From Actinomycetota bacterium (GTDB lineage: Bacteria > Actinomycetota > Acidimicrobiia > Acidimicrobiales > CADCSY01), in assembly GCA_019348495.1 (NCBI GenBank), contig JAHWJI010000005.1, forward strand, positions 1 through 52,699: a stretch of DNA of 52,699 nucleotides, given 5' to 3'. Position 1 is the stretch's first letter. The number at the start of each line of letters is the position of its first letter. The notes under the pieces are model-generated. The model saw nothing but the letters and a program-made list of their open reading frames with translations, had not been told where the DNA came from and made no database searches. The position numbers were made by a program, and so were the translations under genes. Shown here piece after piece: positions 49,986 through 52,699 of this stretch.

Positions 49986-50335
49986 GCACCCCGGTAGGCC
50001 CCTACAGCCCCTTGGTCCGTGCCGGCGACTGGCTGGTGGTGTCGGGCCAGGTCGGCGTGGCCGGTGGCCAGCTGGTGGGCGGGGGCACCCGGGGTCAGCT
50101 GGCCCAGGCCCTCGAGAACCTGGCCGGCCTCCTCGACGGAGCGGGGGCGACGATGGCCGACGTGGTCAAGACGACGGTGTTCCTGCGCCACCTGAGCGAC
50201 TACGCGGCCATGAACGAGGTCTATGTGGCTGCCTTCGGCGAGCACCGTCCCGCTCGCTCGACCGTCGGGGTGGCCGAGCTGCCCCTCGGCGCCCTGGTGG
50301 AGATCGAGGCCTGGGCCTACAGGTCCCGTCGCTAG
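49982..50335 (+). CDS. ridA: RidA (YjgF/YER057c/UK114) family protein
   Basis: 117 residues, ATG overlapping the upstream oxidoreductase stop (ATGA at 49982-49985). Family pattern: VGPYSPLVRAGDWLVVSGQVGV, ALENLAGLLDGAGATMADVVKTTVFLRHLSDYAAMNEVYVAAFG, and ARSTVGVAELPLGALVEIEAWAY, where the Arg of A-R-S-T is the enamine/imine-binding residue. RidA trimers hydrolyse reactive enamine/imine intermediates. The coupling to the oxidoreductase suggests that enzyme makes, or suffers from, an imine or amino-acid-derived product. Confidence 0.9.
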   Translation: MSTPVGPYSPLVRAGDWLVVSGQVGVAGGQLVGGGTRGQLAQALENLAGLLDGAGATMADVVKTTVFLRHLSDYAAMNEVYVAAFGEHRPARSTVGVAELPLGALVEIEAWAYRSRR

Positions 50336-50351
50336 GCGAGGTCTCCGCGAG

Positions 50352-50372
50352 CTCGGCGGCTTTGCCGCCGAG
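50352..50372. terminator. Bidirectional terminator hairpin between ridA and glnR
   Basis: CTCGGCGGC-TTT-GCCGCCGAG: perfect 9-bp stem, 3-nt loop, 17 bp after ridA and 76 bp after glnR, between convergent genes. No U-tract. Confidence 0.6.
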
Positions 50373-50447
50373 ACCGAGGCTCTGCTTTCCGCTCTTGCCG
50401 GCTTCGCCGACGGGCCGCTCGGGCCACGGCTGCGCTCAGCGCAGCCT

Positions 50448-51128
50448 CTACGCCCCCCAGCGAGTCTCGCCGAAGCGGTAGCCCACCGAGCGGACGGTGT
50501 GGATGAGGGCGGCCCGCTCCTCGCCCAGCTTGGCCCGCAGCCGGCGCACGTGGACGTCGACGGTGCGGGCCCCCCCGTAGTAGTCGTAGCCCCACACCCG
50601 GCTGAGCAGGGTCTCGCGCGTGAACACCTTGCCTGGGTGCGACGAGAGGAACTTGAGCAGCTCGTACTCCATGTAGGTGAGGTCGAGGGGCCGTCCGGAG
50701 ATGGCGGCCTGGTAGGTCTCCAGGTTGAGCACCAAGTCGCCGTACTCCACCAGCTCGGGGCGGGTGCCCTGGCCCGTGCGCCAGAACAGGTGCTTGAGTC
50801 GGGCCTCGAGCTCCCGGGGTCGCACCGGGGCCAGGCAGAAGTCGTCGAAGAGGTCCTCTCGCAGCTCCAGGTCGGCGAGCTGGGACCCGCTGACCAGGAC
50901 CAGGACCGGCTCGAGGGGCAGGTCGCGCTTGCGCAGCGTCCGGCACAGGGCGAAGCCGCCGTCGGGGTCGCGGTCGGCGCCCACCACCGCCCCGGCCCAG
51001 CCGTCGTCGGGCTCCAGGCGCGACGCGCCGTCGGCGTCAGTCACCGACTTCCAGGGGTAGCCCCCGAGGTCGAGGGCCTGGGCCAGCTCCGGGGCGGGAG
51101 GGTCGGGGTAGATCAACAGCGGCTCCAT
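50448..51128 (-). CDS. glnR: GlnR-type OmpR-family nitrogen regulator with atypical receiver
   Basis: 226 residues from ATG 51128. C-terminal winged helix nearly identical in pattern to actinobacterial GlnR (GRPLDLTYMEYELLKFLSSH, VFTRETLLSRVWGYDYYGG, ARTVDVHVRRLRAKLGEE). The N-terminal receiver is degenerate: no clear V-L-L-D phospho-acceptor (AVVGADRDPDGG) and L-A-P-V-R-P in place of the conserved T-K-P. Such orphan regulators act without a kinase and control glnA, amt and related genes. It starts 4 bp after glnA, so glnA-glnR is one operon here and direct feedback is likely. Confidence 0.86.
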   Translation of the reverse strand: MEPLLIYPDPPAPELAQALDLGGYPWKSVTDADGASRLEPDDGWAGAVVGADRDPDGGFALCRTLRKRDLPLEPVLVLVSGSQLADLELREDLFDDFCLAPVRPRELEARLKHLFWRTGQGTRPELVEYGDLVLNLETYQAAISGRPLDLTYMEYELLKFLSSHPGKVFTRETLLSRVWGYDYYGGARTVDVHVRRLRAKLGEERAALIHTVRSVGYRFGETRWGA

Positions 51129-51132
51129 GCGA

Positions 51133-52467
51133 CTACAGCCGGGGCAGGTAGCGGTCGAGCTCGAACTGGCTCACCTGGGTCTTGTAGTCGACCCACTCCG
51201 CCCGCTTGTTGCGAACGATCCACTCGAAGACGTGCTCGCCGAGGGTCTCGGCGGCCAGCTCGGAGGCCTCCATGGCGCCGATGGCCTCGTGGAGGTTGCC
51301 GGGCAGGGGACGGATGCCCTCGGCCAGCAGCTCCTCGGCAGTGAGCTCGTAGAGGTTGGCCTGGGTCTCCGGAGGCAGCTCGTAGCCCTCCTCGATGCCC
51401 TTCAGGCCGGCGGTGAGCACCATGGCGAAGGCCAGGTAGGGGTTGCAGGCAGGGTCGGGTGCCCGGTACTCGATGCGGGTGGAGTCGGACTTGCCCCTCT
51501 TGGAGTGGGGCACGTTGACCACCACCGAGCGGTTGTTGCGGGCCCAGGAGATGTACACCGGCGCTTCGTAGCCCACCACCAGGCGCTTGTAGGAGTTCAC
51601 CCACTGGTTGGTCACGGCGGTGATCTCGGGGGCGTGGCGCAACAGCCCGGCGATGAAGCCCTTGGCCACCTTCGACAGGCCGTGCTCGTCGCCGGGGTCG
51701 TGGAAGGCGTTGACGTCGCCCTCAAACAACGAGAAGTGGGTGTGCATCCCCGAGCCCTGCACCCCGGCGATGGGCTTGGGCATGAAGCTGGCGTAGACGC
51801 CGCGCTCGCGGGCGATCTCCTTGACCATGAGCCGAAGCGTCATGACCGTGTCGGCCATGGTCAGGGCGTCGGTGTGGCGCAGGTCGATCTCGTGCTGGCT
51901 GGGGCTGTCCTCGTGCTGGGAGTACTCGACGGGCACACCCATCTCCTCGAGGGTGAGCACGGTCTGCTTGCGCAGGTCGGTGGTGAGGTCGGCCACCGAC
52001 AGCTCGAAGTACGAGCCCCGGTCGAGCAGTTTGGGTGGTCGGGTGGGGTCGTCGTCGCCGAAGTAGAAGAACTCGACCTCGGGGGCGGCGTAGAAGGAGA
52101 ACCCCCGCTCCCGGGCCCGCTCCAGGGCACGTCGCAACACGTTGCGGGGATCCCCCTCGAAGGGCGTGCCGTCGAGGTTGATGATGTCGCAGAACACTCG
52201 GGCGATGGGGGCGTTGCCGTCACGCAGGGGCAGGATCTGGAAGGTCCTGGGGTCGGGCTTGGCCAACACGTCACTCTCTTGCACGCGGCTGAAGCCTTCG
52301 ATGGCCGAGCCGTCGAAGGTCATGCCCTCCTCCAGCGCGGTCTGGAGCTCGGCGGGCGTGATGCTGAACGCCTTGGGCGTGCCCAGCACGTCGGTGAACC
52401 AGAGCTGCACGAAGCGCACGCCCCGCTCCTCCACGGTGCGCATGACGTAGTCCTGCTGGCGCTCCAT
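51133..52467 (-). CDS. glnA: Glutamine synthetase, type I
   Basis: 444 residues, the length of the GSI-alpha class (no 25-residue insertion). ATP-dependent condensation of glutamate and ammonia. N-terminal VRFVQLWFTDVLGTPKAFSIT and GMTFDGSAIEGFSRVQESD; catalytic EVEFFYF, SQHEIDLRH, VQGSGMHTHFSLFEG, PVYISWARNNRSVVVNVP, and SDSTRIEYRAPDPACNPYLAFA. Shine-Dalgarno sequence GGAGG before ATG 52467. First gene of the operon with glnR. Divergent from the partial gene at 52669 across ~200 bp. Confidence 0.96.
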   Translation of the reverse strand: MERQQDYVMRTVEERGVRFVQLWFTDVLGTPKAFSITPAELQTALEEGMTFDGSAIEGFSRVQESDVLAKPDPRTFQILPLRDGNAPIARVFCDIINLDGTPFEGDPRNVLRRALERARERGFSFYAAPEVEFFYFGDDDPTRPPKLLDRGSYFELSVADLTTDLRKQTVLTLEEMGVPVEYSQHEDSPSQHEIDLRHTDALTMADTVMTLRLMVKEIARERGVYASFMPKPIAGVQGSGMHTHFSLFEGDVNAFHDPGDEHGLSKVAKGFIAGLLRHAPEITAVTNQWVNSYKRLVVGYEAPVYISWARNNRSVVVNVPHSKRGKSDSTRIEYRAPDPACNPYLAFAMVLTAGLKGIEEGYELPPETQANLYELTAEELLAEGIRPLPGNLHEAIGAMEASELAAETLGEHVFEWIVRNKRAEWVDYKTQVSQFELDRYLPRL

Positions 52468-52575
52468 CGGACCTCCGGGGACGGGGGACGGGGTTCTGGC
52501 CTATCTTCGCGCCCGGGCCCCGAGCCTTCCGGCACCAGCCGGGCACAGTTCATCTCACGTTCATACTTCGGCAAC

Positions 52576-52591
52576 GGGTGGGAAACCACCC
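52576..52591. other. GAAA-capped hairpin in the glnA upstream region
   Basis: GGGTGG-GAAA-CCACCC, perfect 6-bp stem with a GNRA tetraloop, about 78 bp before GTG 52669 and 109 bp before the glnA start. It may be part of a structured leader of the plus-strand gene. I could not match it to a known riboswitch, nor find a clean GlnR box in this gap. Confidence 0.35.
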
Positions 52592-52668
52592 ATCGCAAGG
52601 GTGACTGAGTTGGCCTCGCGGGCCCCCATCGCCAGAGCACCCGTTTCACGGAGACAAGGAGACAAGAT

Positions 52669-52699
52669 CGTGCAGGAACGCACCCCGGCCGAGGTTCTC
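52669..52699 (+). CDS. Start of a gene cut by the window end
   Basis: GTG 52669 after GGAGACAAGGAGACAAGATC. Only ten residues are visible: (M)QERTPAEVL. Placement opposite glnA and the T-P-x-E-V-L opening would suit a second glutamine synthetase (GSI-beta type starts of this kind), but ten residues cannot prove it. Confidence 0.5.

Noticed and set aside
52468-52668. Glutamine riboswitch or GlnR box upstream of glnA
   Set aside because: A CGTTCAT segment is present but the GGAAGTAG core is not, and no GTnAC-n6-GAAAC spacing could be matched.

Overview
The window is about 70% G+C and coding-dense, with intergenic gaps often of 1-40 bp. It comes from the chromosome of a high-GC actinobacterium. 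Supporting genes are a WhiB redox protein, a GlnR-type regulator beside glnA, a tandem pair of Get3/ArsA-like ATPases near a bifunctional penicillin-binding protein, and a 28-residue protein resembling actinobacterial ribosomal protein bL37. The overall gene style suggests the class Acidimicrobiia, but that placement is inference. I see no insertion sequence, prophage, CRISPR array or rRNA operon.

Layout. 1-2.8 kb: the end of a hypothetical gene, a vapBC toxin-antitoxin pair with a clear operator, and a drug-type ABC-2 exporter. 2.8-6.4 kb: serS, a 40-residue membrane micropeptide, sdhC-sdhD (no sdhA/sdhB here), and a zinc-ribbon/beta-propeller membrane protein. 6.4-10.1 kb: a glycine betaine/choline-type ABC importer whose binding protein has its two halves in swapped order (circular permutation). 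10.2-20.6 kb: metallophosphoesterase and pepN, a PfkB sugar/nucleoside kinase, two hypotheticals, topoisomerase IB, prolyl oligopeptidase, candidate bL37, and a PHP phosphoesterase. 20.6-25.8 kb: an orphan NuoF-like NADH-binding flavoprotein, DUF488, aldehyde dehydrogenase, SDR, a VOC protein and a GlsB-type membrane protein. 25.8-30 kb: rpiB, azlCD, a DUF2231-Rieske membrane protein, a VTT protein, two decayed genes and tRNA-Pro(CGG).

30-41.8 kb: a receiver protein and a STAS protein; the two Get3-like ATPases; an NfeD-type membrane protein; WhiB; selB-selA (selenocysteine insertion); a class A PBP; a trypsin-fold protein without its catalytic residues; and FxsA. The ATPase-WhiB-PBP set resembles the Rv3679-Rv3682 neighbourhood of Mycobacterium tuberculosis, with nfeD and selAB placed inside it. 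41.8-50.4 kb: a disordered small protein, a MacB/LolD-type ABC exporter, Mrp and SufR back to back over a shared promoter/operator, ErpA, a long structured intergenic element, and a compact fused xanthine-dehydrogenase-like protein translationally coupled to a RidA protein. 50.4-52.7 kb: the glnA-glnR operon and the start of another gene.

Two themes run through the window. First, many genes have no Shine-Dalgarno sequence but carry a TAnnnT -10 hexamer 5-9 nt before the start codon, which predicts widespread leaderless transcription and helps choose starts. Second, several recognisable enzyme families appear in altered form: a permuted binding protein, a shortened molybdopterin oxidoreductase, two protease folds without catalytic residues, an Mrp without its CxxC, and a degenerate receiver in GlnR.
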